Assembly: GCF_000633395.1 (NCBI RefSeq)
Contig: NZ_AYMU01000020.1
Location: forward strand, 310,001-374,000
DNA: 64,000 nt
From: Pseudomonas sp. PH1b
GTDB lineage: Bacteria; Pseudomonadota; Gammaproteobacteria; Pseudomonadales; Pseudomonadaceae
Direction of reading: 5' to 3'
Positions 24,076-32,944 of the stretch are shown here, one piece after another. Under the pieces are notes generated by a model. The model had not been told where the DNA came from. It saw nothing but the letters and a program-made list of their open reading frames with translations, and did not search any database. Position 1 is the first letter of the stretch, and each line of letters starts with the position of its first letter. The position numbers were made by a program, and so were the translations under genes.

Positions 24076-25413
24076 ATGAACATTCCCCGGGTTCACCCAG
24101 TGGACGAGGTCCTGCCCGTTCGCCAGCTGTTCACCTTCGGCTTGCAGCATGTGCTGGTGATGTATGCCGGTGCGGTGGCGGTGCCGTTGATTCTAGGCAA
24201 TGCCCTGGGCCTGACCCCGGCGCAGGTGGTGCTGTTGATCAACGCCAACCTGCTGACCTCGGGCATCGCCACCCTGATCCAGACCCTGGGGTTCTGGCGT
24301 TTTGGCGCGCGGCTGCCGTTGATCCAGGGCTGCTCGTTCATCGCCCTGGCACCGATGATCATGATCGGCAAGCAGTTCGGCCTGGCCGAGGTGTTCGGCG
24401 CGGTGATCGCCGCGGGCGTCATCACCATTGCCCTGGCACCGCTGTTCAGCCGTCTGCTGCGGTTCTTTCCACCGGTGGTGATCGGCAGCCTGATCACCAT
24501 CATCGGCATTTCCCTGATGCCGGCAGCGGCGATCTGGCTCGGCGGCGGCAACCCGGCGGCGGAGGATTTCGGCGCGCCGGCCAACCTGCTGCTGGGGCTG
24601 GCCACGGTCGCCGTGACCCTGGTGATCTACGGCAAGTTCTCGGGCTTTATCGGCAACCTCAGCGTGCTCATCGGCTTGCTGGTAGGCAGCCTGATCGCCG
24701 CGGCGTTCGGCATGACCGACTTCGCCCAGGTGAGCCAGGCGGCCTGGTTCGAACTGAGCCGGCCCATGGCCTTCGGTGCCCCGCAGTTTTCCCTGCTGCC
24801 GATCCTGATCATGACCCTGGCGATGCTGGTGATCATGGCCGAGACCACCGGCAACTGCCTGGCCATCGGCAAGCTCACCGGCAAGCCGACCACCCAGCGC
24901 ACCCTGGGCGATGCGTTCCGCGCCGATGGCCTGTCGACCATGCTCGGTGGCCTGTTCAACAGCTTTCCCTACAACGCCTTTACCCAGAACACCGGGCTGA
25001 TCGCGCTGTCCAGGGTCAAGAGCCGCTTCGTGGTGGCGGCAGCCGGGGCAATCATGGTGCTCATGGGGCTGTTTCCCAAGCTGGGTGCCCTGGTGGCCGC
25101 GGTGCCGACCCCGGTGCTTGGCGGCTGCGCCATCGTGATGTTCGGCATGACCACCGTGGCCGGCATCCAGGAACTGTCGCGGGTGAAGTTCGAGGGCACG
25201 CGCAACGCCATCGTGGTGGCGGTGTCGGTCAGCGTCGGGGTGCTGCCGATGTCCTTCCCGGCGCTGTTCGCCCATCTGCACGGTCCCCTCAAGCTGGTGC
25301 TGGAAAGCGGCATCTTCCTTGGCGCCATCACCGCCATCGTGCTCAACCTGCTGCTCAACCCCCGTGAGCCCGCCGCCCAGGTGCTGGCAGCCCATGTCGA
25401 GCTCAATGACTGA
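24076..25413 (+). CDS. NCS2 nucleobase permease
   Basis: Inner-membrane symporter for uracil, xanthine or urate-like bases. The ATG at 24076 (MNIPRVHPVDEVLPVRQLFTFGLQHVL) follows AGGAGA and gives 445 residues with about 12-14 membrane segments. The NCS2 signatures are visible: QHVLVMYAGAVAVPL, LIQGCSFIALAPM in helix 3, and MAETTGNCLAIGKLTGK with the substrate-binding Glu. It starts a three-gene unit with a deaminase and a transthyretin-like protein, which suggests the imported base is deaminated and then ring-hydrolysed. Confidence 0.9.
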   Translation: MNIPRVHPVDEVLPVRQLFTFGLQHVLVMYAGAVAVPLILGNALGLTPAQVVLLINANLLTSGIATLIQTLGFWRFGARLPLIQGCSFIALAPMIMIGKQFGLAEVFGAVIAAGVITIALAPLFSRLLRFFPPVVIGSLITIIGISLMPAAAIWLGGGNPAAEDFGAPANLLLGLATVAVTLVIYGKFSGFIGNLSVLIGLLVGSLIAAAFGMTDFAQVSQAAWFELSRPMAFGAPQFSLLPILIMTLAMLVIMAETTGNCLAIGKLTGKPTTQRTLGDAFRADGLSTMLGGLFNSFPYNAFTQNTGLIALSRVKSRFVVAAAGAIMVLMGLFPKLGALVAAVPTPVLGGCAIVMFGMTTVAGIQELSRVKFEGTRNAIVVAVSVSVGVLPMSFPALFAHLHGPLKLVLESGIFLGAITAIVLNLLLNPREPAAQVLAAHVELND

Positions 25414-25468
25414 CGTTTTTCTCGCCGCCATTGCTGTGGCGGCTCCTGTCCATGAAAAGGAGGTCAAG

Positions 25469-25978
25469 ATGACCCAGATTCTTTCTTCCATCCCTGCCGG
25501 CGTCACCGAACTGGACCTGCACCTGCTGCGCCAGAGCATCCTGCTCGCCGAAGAGGCCAAGGCCCGTGGCCGTCATCCGTTCGCCGCCCTGGTGGCCGAT
25601 CGCGACGGCAAGGTCATCGCCAGCGCCGGCAACAACTCGATGCCCCCCGAAGGCGACCCGACCCAGCACGCCGAACTGGCGGCAGCGGCACTGGCGGCCA
25701 AGCGCCTCAGCCCCCAGGCCCTGGCCGAGTGCACCCTGTACACCAGCGCCGAGCCCTGCTGCATGTGCGCCGGGGCCATCTACTGGACCGGCATTGGCCG
25801 GGTGGTCTACGCCTTGTCCGAACATGAGCTGCTGGAGTTGACCGGCGATCACCCGGAAAACCCGACCTTTTCCCTGCCGTGCCGTGAAGTCTTCGCTCGG
25901 GGGCAGCGGCAGATCCCGGTGTTCGGGCCGATGCTGGAGAGCGAGGCTGCGCTGGCGCACAAGGGCTTCTGGAAATGA
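25469..25978 (+). CDS. Zinc-dependent nucleobase deaminase
   Basis: Cytidine/deoxycytidylate deaminase-fold enzyme of 169 residues. The zinc site is complete: H67-A-E69 and PCCMC with Cys97 and Cys100. The start is fixed by an excellent AAAGGAGG site. The C-terminal region (GDHPENPTFSLPCREVFARGQ) resembles guanine/nucleoside deaminases. Substrate not determined: guanine is one option, isocytosine-like or other heterocycles another. It overlaps the next gene by 4 bp (ATGA). Confidence 0.87.
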   Translation: MTQILSSIPAGVTELDLHLLRQSILLAEEAKARGRHPFAALVADRDGKVIASAGNNSMPPEGDPTQHAELAAAALAAKRLSPQALAECTLYTSAEPCCMCAGAIYWTGIGRVVYALSEHELLELTGDHPENPTFSLPCREVFARGQRQIPVFGPMLESEAALAHKGFWK

Positions 25979-26325
25979 ACGGCGGCCTATCCATCCATGT
26001 GGTGGACGTCGCCAGCGGCAAGGTGGCCGAAGGCATGGCGGTGCGGGTGCGGCCTGTGGGCGGCGCCTGGCTGTGCCAGGGGCGGATTGGCAGCAATGGC
26101 CTGTTGAACGAGCTGAGCGAACTGGCGGCAAGCGTTGGCCAGGGCGTCTACGAAGTGGAGCTGGAGGTGGCGGCGTTCTATCGCGAGCAAGGCCAGGGGC
26201 TGCCGTCGGTGCCCTTCCTCGAGGTGCTGGTGTACCGCTTCGGCCTGGACGACCCGCGCCAGCACTACCACTTGCCCTTCAAGCTCACCGCCTGGGGCGT
26301 CTCGTGCTTTCGCGGCGGCGCCTGA
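25975..26325 (+). CDS. Transthyretin-like protein related to 5-hydroxyisourate hydrolase
   Basis: A 116-residue beta-sandwich protein of the HIUase family. It keeps the N-terminal histidine (LSIHVVD, His8) and the C-terminal YHLPFKLTAWG with His99. Two normally invariant active-site positions are changed: the Arg of the TNADGR-type loop is Leu43 (GSNGLLNE), and the Tyr of the C-terminal YRGS is Phe112 (SCFRGG). It is translationally coupled to the deaminase, so a related but different ring-opening substrate is plausible. True 5-hydroxyisourate activity is doubtful. Confidence 0.82.
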   Translation: MNGGLSIHVVDVASGKVAEGMAVRVRPVGGAWLCQGRIGSNGLLNELSELAASVGQGVYEVELEVAAFYREQGQGLPSVPFLEVLVYRFGLDDPRQHYHLPFKLTAWGVSCFRGGA

Positions 26326-26338
26326 ACCCCCGGAGCCC

Positions 26339-26423
26339 GTAGGAGCGAGCTTGCTCGCGAAGCTCTTCCCGTCGCGACAGGGATTTGCGCCGGAGTTTCT
26401 TCGCGGGCCAGCCCGCTCCTACC
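26339..26423. repeat. REP pair, GAGCGAGCTTGCTCGCGAA type
   Basis: AGGAGCGAGCTTGCTCGCGAA at one end and TTCGCGGGCCAGCCCGCTCC at the other, between convergent genes. This is a second REP variant, also seen at 60821-60905. Confidence 0.8.
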
Positions 26424-26432
26424 GGGGGCGGG

Positions 26433-26834
26433 TCATTCCTGGGCGATGGACTCGATGAACTCCGAGCGTTCGTCGCTCATCCGCGCCAGGCAGTCATTGG
26501 TGGCGATGCTGTAGGCCTTGGTGCCGGGCTTGGCCGGGAAGGATTCCAGCGCGCAGTCGGCATCGCGCTGTTTCTGCCACAGCTGCTGGGCGTTCTTGAC
26601 CTTGGCGCTGATGTCGCTCAGTTGCGCCTTGTCGTTGCCGTACAAGGTACCGAGGCGTTCCAGCAGACTCTGCACGTTGTCGCCCAGCAATTGCTCGGCG
26701 GTGGTCCGGTTGTAGGTCGCGCATTCCAGGGTCTGCACGTCGTTTTCCACACCGTCGCAGGGCGTGTTGTCGGCCTCTTCGGCCGCCTGTACGCCGGTCG
26801 CCATCAGTACCAAGGCCAGGAAGATCGGTTTCAT
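26433..26834 (-). CDS. LprI/DUF1311-type secreted protein
   Basis: Exported protein of 133 residues starting MKPIFLALVLMATGVQAAEEAD, a signal peptide with a cleavage site near VQA. The mature chain has the LprI-type pattern of paired cysteines (PCDGVENDVQTLECA, DADCALESF, NDCLARMSDERSEFI) and helical repeats with W-Q-K-Q-R-D. In Mycobacterium LprI is a lysozyme inhibitor; here function is unknown. An upstream in-frame ATG (26864) would spoil the signal peptide. Confidence 0.78.
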   Translation of the reverse strand: MKPIFLALVLMATGVQAAEEADNTPCDGVENDVQTLECATYNRTTAEQLLGDNVQSLLERLGTLYGNDKAQLSDISAKVKNAQQLWQKQRDADCALESFPAKPGTKAYSIATNDCLARMSDERSEFIESIAQE

Positions 26835-27070
26835 TGCATCACTGCCCCTAATCCGGTGAAGCATCCACTAAAGGCGCGAATTCTGGCGCAAGCCCCGGGC
26901 AAAGAACAGAGGCCACCCATGCCCTCCGTCCGGCCCTTTGTCAGTGCTTGACGCTTTCGGCAATTCCCCTGTCGTTTTTGCACCGAGGCGCCCCGGCCCT
27001 CAGGCATATGCTGGCCCCAAAGCGCCGGCAGACGATTCGGCGCAGGAATCGCCAATAAGGGGACAGCCTG

Positions 27071-28048
27071 ATGAGCCCAGCCGAATTACACGCCGACAGC
27101 ATCGTTATCGACGGGCTGATCATTGCCAAGTGGAACCGCGAGCTGTTCGAGGACATGCGCAAGGGCGGCCTGACCGCGGCCAACTGCACCGTGTCGGTGT
27201 GGGAAGGCTTCCAGGCCACCGTCAACAACATCGCCTCCAGCCAGAAGCTGATCCGTGAAAACAGCGACCTGGTGATGCCGGTGCGCACCACTTCGGACAT
27301 CCGCAAGGCCAAGGAACTGGGCAAGACCGGCATCCTCTTCGGCTTCCAGAATGCCCATGCCTTCGAAGACCAGATCGGCTACGTCGAGGTGTTCAAGCAG
27401 CTGGGCGTGGGCATCGTGCAGATGTGCTACAACACCCAGAATCTGGTGGGCACCGGCTGCTACGAACGTGATGGCGGGCTCTCCGGGTTCGGTCGTGAGA
27501 TCGTCGCCGAGATGAACCGCGTCGGGGTCATGTGCGACCTGTCCCACGTCGGCTCCAAGACCAGCGAGGAAGTGATCCTCGAATCCAAGAAGCCGGTCTG
27601 CTATTCCCACTGCCTGCCCTCGGGGCTCAAGGAGCACCCGCGCAACAAGTCCGATGCCGAACTGAAGTTCATCGCCGACCACGGCGGTTTTGTCGGCGTG
27701 ACCATGTTTGCGCCGTTCCTGGCCAAGGGCATCGACTCGACCATCGACGACTACGCCGAAGCCATCGAATACACCATGAACATCGTCGGTGAAGACTCGA
27801 TCGGCATTGGCACCGACTTCACCCAGGGCCACGGCCAGGACTTCTTCGAATACCTGACCCACGACAAGGGCTATGCCCGGCGCCTGACCAACTTCGGCAA
27901 GATCATCAACCCGCTGGGCATCCGCACCGTGGGCGAGTTCCCCAACCTCACCGAGACCCTGCTCAAACGCGGCCACAGCGAGCGCGTGGTGCGCAAGATC
28001 ATGGGCGAGAACTGGGTCAACGTCCTGAAGGACGTCTGGGGCGAGTGA
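27071..28048 (+). CDS. Membrane-type dipeptidase family protein (PA5396-like)
   Basis: Zinc peptidase of the renal dipeptidase family (peptidase M19), 325 residues. It begins the dgc locus as in P. aeruginosa, where the homologue belongs to the GbdR regulon. The metal-ligand and substrate segments include DGLI near the N-terminus, MCDLSHVGSKTSEEVI, CYSHCLPSGLKEHPRN and IGIGTDFTQGHG. The start follows an AAGGGGA site. The substrate is unknown; a betaine-related peptide or amide is only a guess from context. Confidence 0.88.
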   Translation: MSPAELHADSIVIDGLIIAKWNRELFEDMRKGGLTAANCTVSVWEGFQATVNNIASSQKLIRENSDLVMPVRTTSDIRKAKELGKTGILFGFQNAHAFEDQIGYVEVFKQLGVGIVQMCYNTQNLVGTGCYERDGGLSGFGREIVAEMNRVGVMCDLSHVGSKTSEEVILESKKPVCYSHCLPSGLKEHPRNKSDAELKFIADHGGFVGVTMFAPFLAKGIDSTIDDYAEAIEYTMNIVGEDSIGIGTDFTQGHGQDFFEYLTHDKGYARRLTNFGKIINPLGIRTVGEFPNLTETLLKRGHSERVVRKIMGENWVNVLKDVWGE

Positions 28049-28259
28049 ATGCCTCCGGAGCCTACTGCGCTCGTCGATAGCTGCGTCAGGTCCTCACGCC
28101 AAGCTCGCCGTACGTTCCGTACTGTCTCGCTTGTCGTTCCGGTCCTTCCTTGCTCTCGACGTCCTCGCTACGGCTCCACAGGCATTCACAGAGCTTTTTT
28201 ATGAATGCAAAGCCAAGGCTTTGCTAAGCCAAAAACGAATTATCTGGAGTCACGTTTCC
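28049..28259. other. Gene-free segment with inverted ends inside the dgc locus
   Basis: Between the dipeptidase and the DUF5943 gene, GGAGCCTACTGCG near the left end and CGCTACGGCTCC near 28170 form imperfect inverted ends around a TC-rich stretch. It looks like a dispersed Pseudomonas intergenic repeat. The last 40 bp hold the ribosome site of the next gene. Confidence 0.4.
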
Positions 28260-28790
28260 ATGGCCAAGATCGCCCCGCAATTGCCTATCGAAGTCGACAG
28301 CGAAACCGGTGTCTGGACCTCCGACGCCCTGCCGATGCTCTACGTGCCACGGCATTTTTTCGTCAACAACCACATGGGCATCGAAGAAGTGCTGGGCAGC
28401 GACGCCTACGCCGAGATTCTCTACAAGGCCGGCTACAAGTCCGCCTGGCACTGGTGCGAGAAAGAAGCCGAATGCCACGGCCTGGAAGGCGTGGCGGTGT
28501 TCGAACACTACATGAAGCGCCTGTCCCAGCGCGGCTGGGGGCTGTTCAAGATCCAGGACATCGACCTGGATAAAGGCACTGCCAGCGTCAAGCTCGAGCA
28601 TTCGGCGTTCGTCTACGTCTACGGCAAGGTCGGGCGCAAGGTCGACTACATGTTCACCGGCTGGTTCGCCGGCGCCATGGATCAGATCCTGGCCGCCCGT
28701 GGCAGCAAGATCCGCACCTTGGCCGAGCAGCTTTACGGTGGTTCCGAAGAAGGTCACGAAGATGGCCTGTTCGTCGTCAAACCGTTGTAA
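28260..28790 (+). CDS. DUF5943/4-vinyl reductase-like protein of the dgc operon
   Basis: Protein of 176 residues (MAKIAPQLPIEVDSETGVW...) of unknown function, equivalent by position to P. aeruginosa PA5397. The C-terminal part (FVYVYGKVGRKVDYMFTGWFAGAMDQIL) resembles 4VR/V4R small-molecule sensing or chaperone domains. Cysteines occur in WHWCEKEAECHG. It lies 15 bp before dgcA, so it is probably co-translated with it and may help assemble or sense substrate for dimethylglycine demethylation. The GGAG site at 28246 sets the start. Confidence 0.83.
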   Translation: MAKIAPQLPIEVDSETGVWTSDALPMLYVPRHFFVNNHMGIEEVLGSDAYAEILYKAGYKSAWHWCEKEAECHGLEGVAVFEHYMKRLSQRGWGLFKIQDIDLDKGTASVKLEHSAFVYVYGKVGRKVDYMFTGWFAGAMDQILAARGSKIRTLAEQLYGGSEEGHEDGLFVVKPL

Positions 28791-28805
28791 GCGGAGTTAA
28801 GAAAA

Positions 28806-30866
28806 ATGGCTTTCGAAGCGATGTTCCAGCCGATCCAGATCGGCAAACTGACCATCCGCAACCGTGTCCTGAGTACTGCCCACGCCGAGGTCTACGCCAC
28901 TGATGGTGGCATGACCACCGAGCGCTACGTGAAGTACTACGAGGAGAAGGCCAAGGGCGGCATCGGCCTGGCCATTTGTGGTGGCTCCTCGGTGGTGGCC
29001 ATCGACAGCCCCCAGGAATGGTGGAGCTCGGTGAACCTGTCCACCGACCGGATCATCCCGCACTTCCAGAACCTGGCCGACGCCATGCACAAGCATGGCG
29101 CCAAGATCATGATCCAGATTACCCACATGGGCCGGCGCTCGCGCTGGGACGGTTTCAACTGGCCGACCCTGATGTCGCCGTCCGGGGTGCGCGAGCCGGT
29201 GCACCGTGCTACCTGCAAGACCATCGAGCCGGAAGAGATCTGGCGGGTGATCGGCAACTACGCCCAGGCCGCGCGCCGGGCCAAGGCCGGGGGCCTGGAC
29301 GGGGTCGAGCTGTCGGCGGTGCACCAGCACATGATCGACCAGTTCTGGAGCCCGCGGGTCAACAAGCGCACCGACGAATGGGGCGGTACCTTCGAGAAAC
29401 GCATGCGCTTCGGCCTGGAAGTGCTCAAGGCGGTGCGCGCTGAAGTGGGCGACGATTTCTGCGTGGGCATGCGCCTGTGCGGCGACGAGTTCCACCCGGA
29501 CGGCCTGTCCCACGAGGACATGAAGCAGATCGCCAAGTACTACGACGACACCGGCATGCTGGACTTCATCGGCGTGGTGGGCTCGGGCTGCGACACCCAC
29601 AACACCCTGGCCAACGTGATCCCCAACATGAGCTTCCCGCCGGAGCCGTTCCTGCACCTGGCGGCGGGCATCAAGGAAGTGGTCAAGGTGCCGGTGCTGC
29701 ACGCACAGAACATCAAGGACCCGAACCAGGCCACGCGGATTCTCGAAGGCGGCTACGTCGACATGGTGGGCATGACTCGCGCCCACATGGCCGACCCGCA
29801 CCTGATCGCCAAGATCAAGATGGGCCAGATCGACCAGATCAAGCAGTGTGTCGGCGCCAACTACTGCATCGACCGCCAGTACCAGGGCCTGGATGTGCTG
29901 TGCATCCAGAACGCCGCCACCTCCCGTGAATACATGGGGGTGCCGCACATCATCGAGAAAACCACCGGGATCAAGCGCAAGGTGGTGGTGGTCGGTGCCG
30001 GCCCGGCCGGCATGGAAGCGGCCCGCGTGGCTGCCGAGCGCGGCCACGACGTGACCCTGTTCGAGAAAAAGGAGGCCATCGGCGGGCAGATCACCACCGC
30101 CTCCAAGGCCCCGCAACGGGATCAGATCGCCGGCATCACCCGCTGGTACCAGCTGGAGCTGGCGCGGCTGAAAGTCGACTTGCGCCTGGGCACCGCGGCG
30201 GACACCGCGACCATCCTCGACCTGCGCCCCGACGTGGTGGTGCTGGCGGTGGGCGGCCATCCGTTCATCGAGCAGAACGAACACTGGGGCGCTGCTGAAG
30301 GGCTGGTGGTCAGCAGCTGGGACATCCTTGACGGCAAGGTGGCGCCGGGCAAGAACGTGCTGGTCTACGACACCATCTGCGAATTCACCGGCATGTCGGT
30401 CACCGACTATATCGCCGACAAGGGCGCACAAGTGGAGATCGTCACCGACGACATCAAACCCGGCATCGCCGTGGGCGGCACCTCGTTCCCTACCTACTAC
30501 CGCAGTCTGTACCCCAAGGAAGTGATCATGACCGGGGACCTGACCCTGGAGAAGGTCTACCGCGAAGGCGACAAGCTGGTGGCGGTGCTGGAGAACGAAT
30601 ACACCGGCGCCCGCGAAGAGCGAGTGGTGGACCAGGTGGTGGTGGAGAACGGCGTGCGTCCCGACGAAGAGCTGTATTACGGGCTCAAGGAAGGTTCGCG
30701 CAACAAGGGCCAGATGGACGTCGAGGCGCTGTTCGCGATCAAGCCGCAGCCGTGCCTGAGCGAGAGCGGGGAGGGCTACCTGTTGTTCCGCATTGGCGAC
30801 TGCGTATCCCAGCGCAACACCCATGCCGCGATCTACGACGCACTGCGCCTGTGCAAGGATTTCTAA
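28806..30866 (+). CDS. dgcA: Dimethylglycine demethylase subunit DgcA
   Basis: Flavin and iron-sulfur oxidoreductase of the trimethylamine dehydrogenase/old yellow enzyme family, 686 residues, required to convert dimethylglycine to sarcosine. Residues about 1-380 form the FMN barrel, with the 4Fe-4S cysteine segment CVGANYCIDRQYQGLDVLC after it. From about 390 an FAD/NAD-type domain begins with KVVVVGAGPAGMEAARVAAERG. Electrons are expected to pass to DgcB and the dedicated EtfAB encoded downstream. It is in the GbdR regulon in P. aeruginosa. Confidence 0.95.
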   Translation: MAFEAMFQPIQIGKLTIRNRVLSTAHAEVYATDGGMTTERYVKYYEEKAKGGIGLAICGGSSVVAIDSPQEWWSSVNLSTDRIIPHFQNLADAMHKHGAKIMIQITHMGRRSRWDGFNWPTLMSPSGVREPVHRATCKTIEPEEIWRVIGNYAQAARRAKAGGLDGVELSAVHQHMIDQFWSPRVNKRTDEWGGTFEKRMRFGLEVLKAVRAEVGDDFCVGMRLCGDEFHPDGLSHEDMKQIAKYYDDTGMLDFIGVVGSGCDTHNTLANVIPNMSFPPEPFLHLAAGIKEVVKVPVLHAQNIKDPNQATRILEGGYVDMVGMTRAHMADPHLIAKIKMGQIDQIKQCVGANYCIDRQYQGLDVLCIQNAATSREYMGVPHIIEKTTGIKRKVVVVGAGPAGMEAARVAAERGHDVTLFEKKEAIGGQITTASKAPQRDQIAGITRWYQLELARLKVDLRLGTAADTATILDLRPDVVVLAVGGHPFIEQNEHWGAAEGLVVSSWDILDGKVAPGKNVLVYDTICEFTGMSVTDYIADKGAQVEIVTDDIKPGIAVGGTSFPTYYRSLYPKEVIMTGDLTLEKVYREGDKLVAVLENEYTGAREERVVDQVVVENGVRPDEELYYGLKEGSRNKGQMDVEALFAIKPQPCLSESGEGYLLFRIGDCVSQRNTHAAIYDALRLCKDF

Positions 30867-30875
30867 GCCACTTCC

Positions 30876-30953
30876 TGTAGGAGCCGGCTTGCCGGCGATC
30901 GGCACTGGCGAGATACCGCGTCCTGCCTGATCGCTGGCAAGCCAGCTCCTACA
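30876..30953. repeat. REP pair between dgcA and dgcB
   Basis: TGTAGGAGCCGGCTTGCCGG facing TCGCTGGCAAGCCAGCTCC, in the 113-bp gap inside the operon; it may stabilise the upstream dgcA message. Confidence 0.85.
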
Positions 30954-30979
30954 AGGCCCAGGTCTTTGGGAGCTCCACC

Positions 30980-32944
30980 ATGTTGAACACCCTTCTTCCC
31001 ATTCTGTTGTTTGCCGCCGTCGGCCTTGCGGTCCTCGGCGCGCTGCGACGCGTGGCCATGTGGCGCCGGGGGCGAGCCTCCAAGGTCGATCTGCTCGGCG
31101 GGCTGCTGGCCATGCCCAAGCGCTACATGGTGGATCTGCACCATGTGGTGGCCCGGGACAAATACATGGCCAACACCCACGTCGCCACCGCGGGCGGTTT
31201 TGTCCTGGCTGCGGTGCTGGCGATCCTGGTGCATGGCTTTGGCCTGCATAACCGCATCCTCGGCTACGCCCTGCTGCTGGCCACCACGCTGATGTTCGTC
31301 GGCGCGCTGTTCGTCGCCAAGCGCCGGCGCAACCCACCGGCGCGCCTGTCCAAGGGGCCGTGGATGCGCCTGCCGAAAAGCCTGCTGGCGTTCTCGGTGA
31401 GTTTCTTCCTGGTGACCTTGCCGGTGGCTGGCATCCTTCCGGAAAACTTCGGCGGCTGGCTGCTGGCGGCGATTCTGGCGGTCGGGGTGCTGTGGGGCGT
31501 GTCCGAGCTGTTTTTCGGCATGACCTGGGGCGGGCCGATGAAGCACGCCTTCGCCGGCGCCTTGCACCTGGCCTGGCACCGTCGCGCCGAACGTTTTGGT
31601 GGCGGTCGCTCCACGGGTCTCAAGCCCCTGGACCTGGCAGACCCGTCCGCTCCGCTGGGGGTGGAAAAGCCCAAGGATTTCACCTGGAACCAACTGCTGG
31701 GCTTCGACGCCTGCGTGCAGTGCGGCAAATGCGAGGCCGTGTGCCCGGCCTTCGCCGCCGGCCAGCCGTTGAACCCGAAGAAACTGATCCAGGACATGGT
31801 GGTGGGCCTGGCCGGAGGCACCGACGCCCAGTTCGCTGGCAGCCCGTACCCATCCCTTGACGGCAGTGGCAAAGCCATTGGCGAACATGGCGGCAACCCG
31901 CACCAGCCCATCGTCAACGGCCTGGTGGACGCCGAGACCCTGTGGTCCTGCACCACCTGCCGGGCCTGCGTCGAGGAATGCCCGATGATGATCGAGCACG
32001 TCGACGCCATCGTCGACATGCGTCGCCACCTGACCCTGGAAAAGGGTGCCACCCCGAACAAGGGCGCCGAGGTCCTGGAAAACCTCATCGCCACCGACAA
32101 CCCCGGCGGTTTCAACCCGGGTGGGCGGATGAACTGGGCGGCGGACCTGAACCTGTCCCTGCTCAGTGAAAAACAAACCACCGATGTGCTGTTCTGGGTC
32201 GGCGACGGCGCCTTCGACATGCGCAACCAACGGACCCTGCGGGCCTTCGTCAAGGTGCTGAAGGCGGCCAAGGTGGACTTCGCCGTGCTCGGCCTGGAAG
32301 AACGCGACAGCGGCGACGTGGCCCGGCGCCTGGGGGATGAAGCAACCTTCCAGCTATTGGCCAAGCGCAATATCCAGACCCTGGCCAAGTACCGCTTCCA
32401 GCGCATCGTCACCTGCGATCCCCACAGTTTCCATGTGCTGAAAAATGAATACGGCGCCTTCGACGGCAACTACCTGGTGCAGCACCACAGCACCTATCTG
32501 GCCGAGCTGATCGGCGCTGGCGCATTGAATCTTGGTCAGCACAAGGGCAGCAGCGTGACCTATCACGATCCTTGCTACCTGGGTCGCTACAACGGCGAGT
32601 ACCAGGCCCCGCGGGACGTACTGCGGGCCCTGGGTATCGAGATCAAGGAAATGCAGCGCTCGGGCTTCCGTTCCCGTTGCTGTGGCGGTGGCGGCGGGGC
32701 GCCGATCACCGACATTCCCGGCAAGCAGCGCATACCCGACATGCGCATGGAAGACATCCGCGAGACCGGCGCCGAGCTGGTGGCCGTGGGTTGTCCACAG
32801 TGCACGGCGATGCTCGAAGGGGTGGTGGAGCCGCGGCCGATGATCAAGGACATCGCCGAACTGGTGGCCGATGCCTTGCTTGAAGATGCCGCCCCGAGCA
32901 AAGCGCCGGCCTCGGTGAAACCCGAACCTGCGGAGGTGCACTGA
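30980..32944 (+). CDS. dgcB: Dimethylglycine demethylase Fe-S subunit DgcB
   Basis: Membrane-associated iron-sulfur protein of 654 residues. The N-terminus has several hydrophobic segments (DUF3483-like, about 1-190). Two 4Fe-4S motifs follow (CVQCGKCEAVCPAF and CTTCRACVEECPM), then two CCG-type cysteine-rich regions (HDPCYLGRYN, SRCCGGGGG). This is the layout of heterodisulfide-reductase-like electron carriers that link flavoproteins to quinone. The stop overlaps the etfA start (TGATG). Required with DgcA for dimethylglycine use in P. aeruginosa. Confidence 0.94.
   Translation: MLNTLLPILLFAAVGLAVLGALRRVAMWRRGRASKVDLLGGLLAMPKRYMVDLHHVVARDKYMANTHVATAGGFVLAAVLAILVHGFGLHNRILGYALLLATTLMFVGALFVAKRRRNPPARLSKGPWMRLPKSLLAFSVSFFLVTLPVAGILPENFGGWLLAAILAVGVLWGVSELFFGMTWGGPMKHAFAGALHLAWHRRAERFGGGRSTGLKPLDLADPSAPLGVEKPKDFTWNQLLGFDACVQCGKCEAVCPAFAAGQPLNPKKLIQDMVVGLAGGTDAQFAGSPYPSLDGSGKAIGEHGGNPHQPIVNGLVDAETLWSCTTCRACVEECPMMIEHVDAIVDMRRHLTLEKGATPNKGAEVLENLIATDNPGGFNPGGRMNWAADLNLSLLSEKQTTDVLFWVGDGAFDMRNQRTLRAFVKVLKAAKVDFAVLGLEERDSGDVARRLGDEATFQLLAKRNIQTLAKYRFQRIVTCDPHSFHVLKNEYGAFDGNYLVQHHSTYLAELIGAGALNLGQHKGSSVTYHDPCYLGRYNGEYQAPRDVLRALGIEIKEMQRSGFRSRCCGGGGGAPITDIPGKQRIPDMRMEDIRETGAELVAVGCPQCTAMLEGVVEPRPMIKDIAELVADALLEDAAPSKAPASVKPEPAEVH

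Noticed and set aside
25975..26325. Confident call as urate pathway 5-hydroxyisourate hydrolase
   Set aside because: Two active-site residues differ and the other urate pathway genes are missing here, so only family membership is claimed.
28797..31337. 846-codon frame opposite dgcA
   Set aside because: Antisense shadow; dgcA has clear cofactor motifs.
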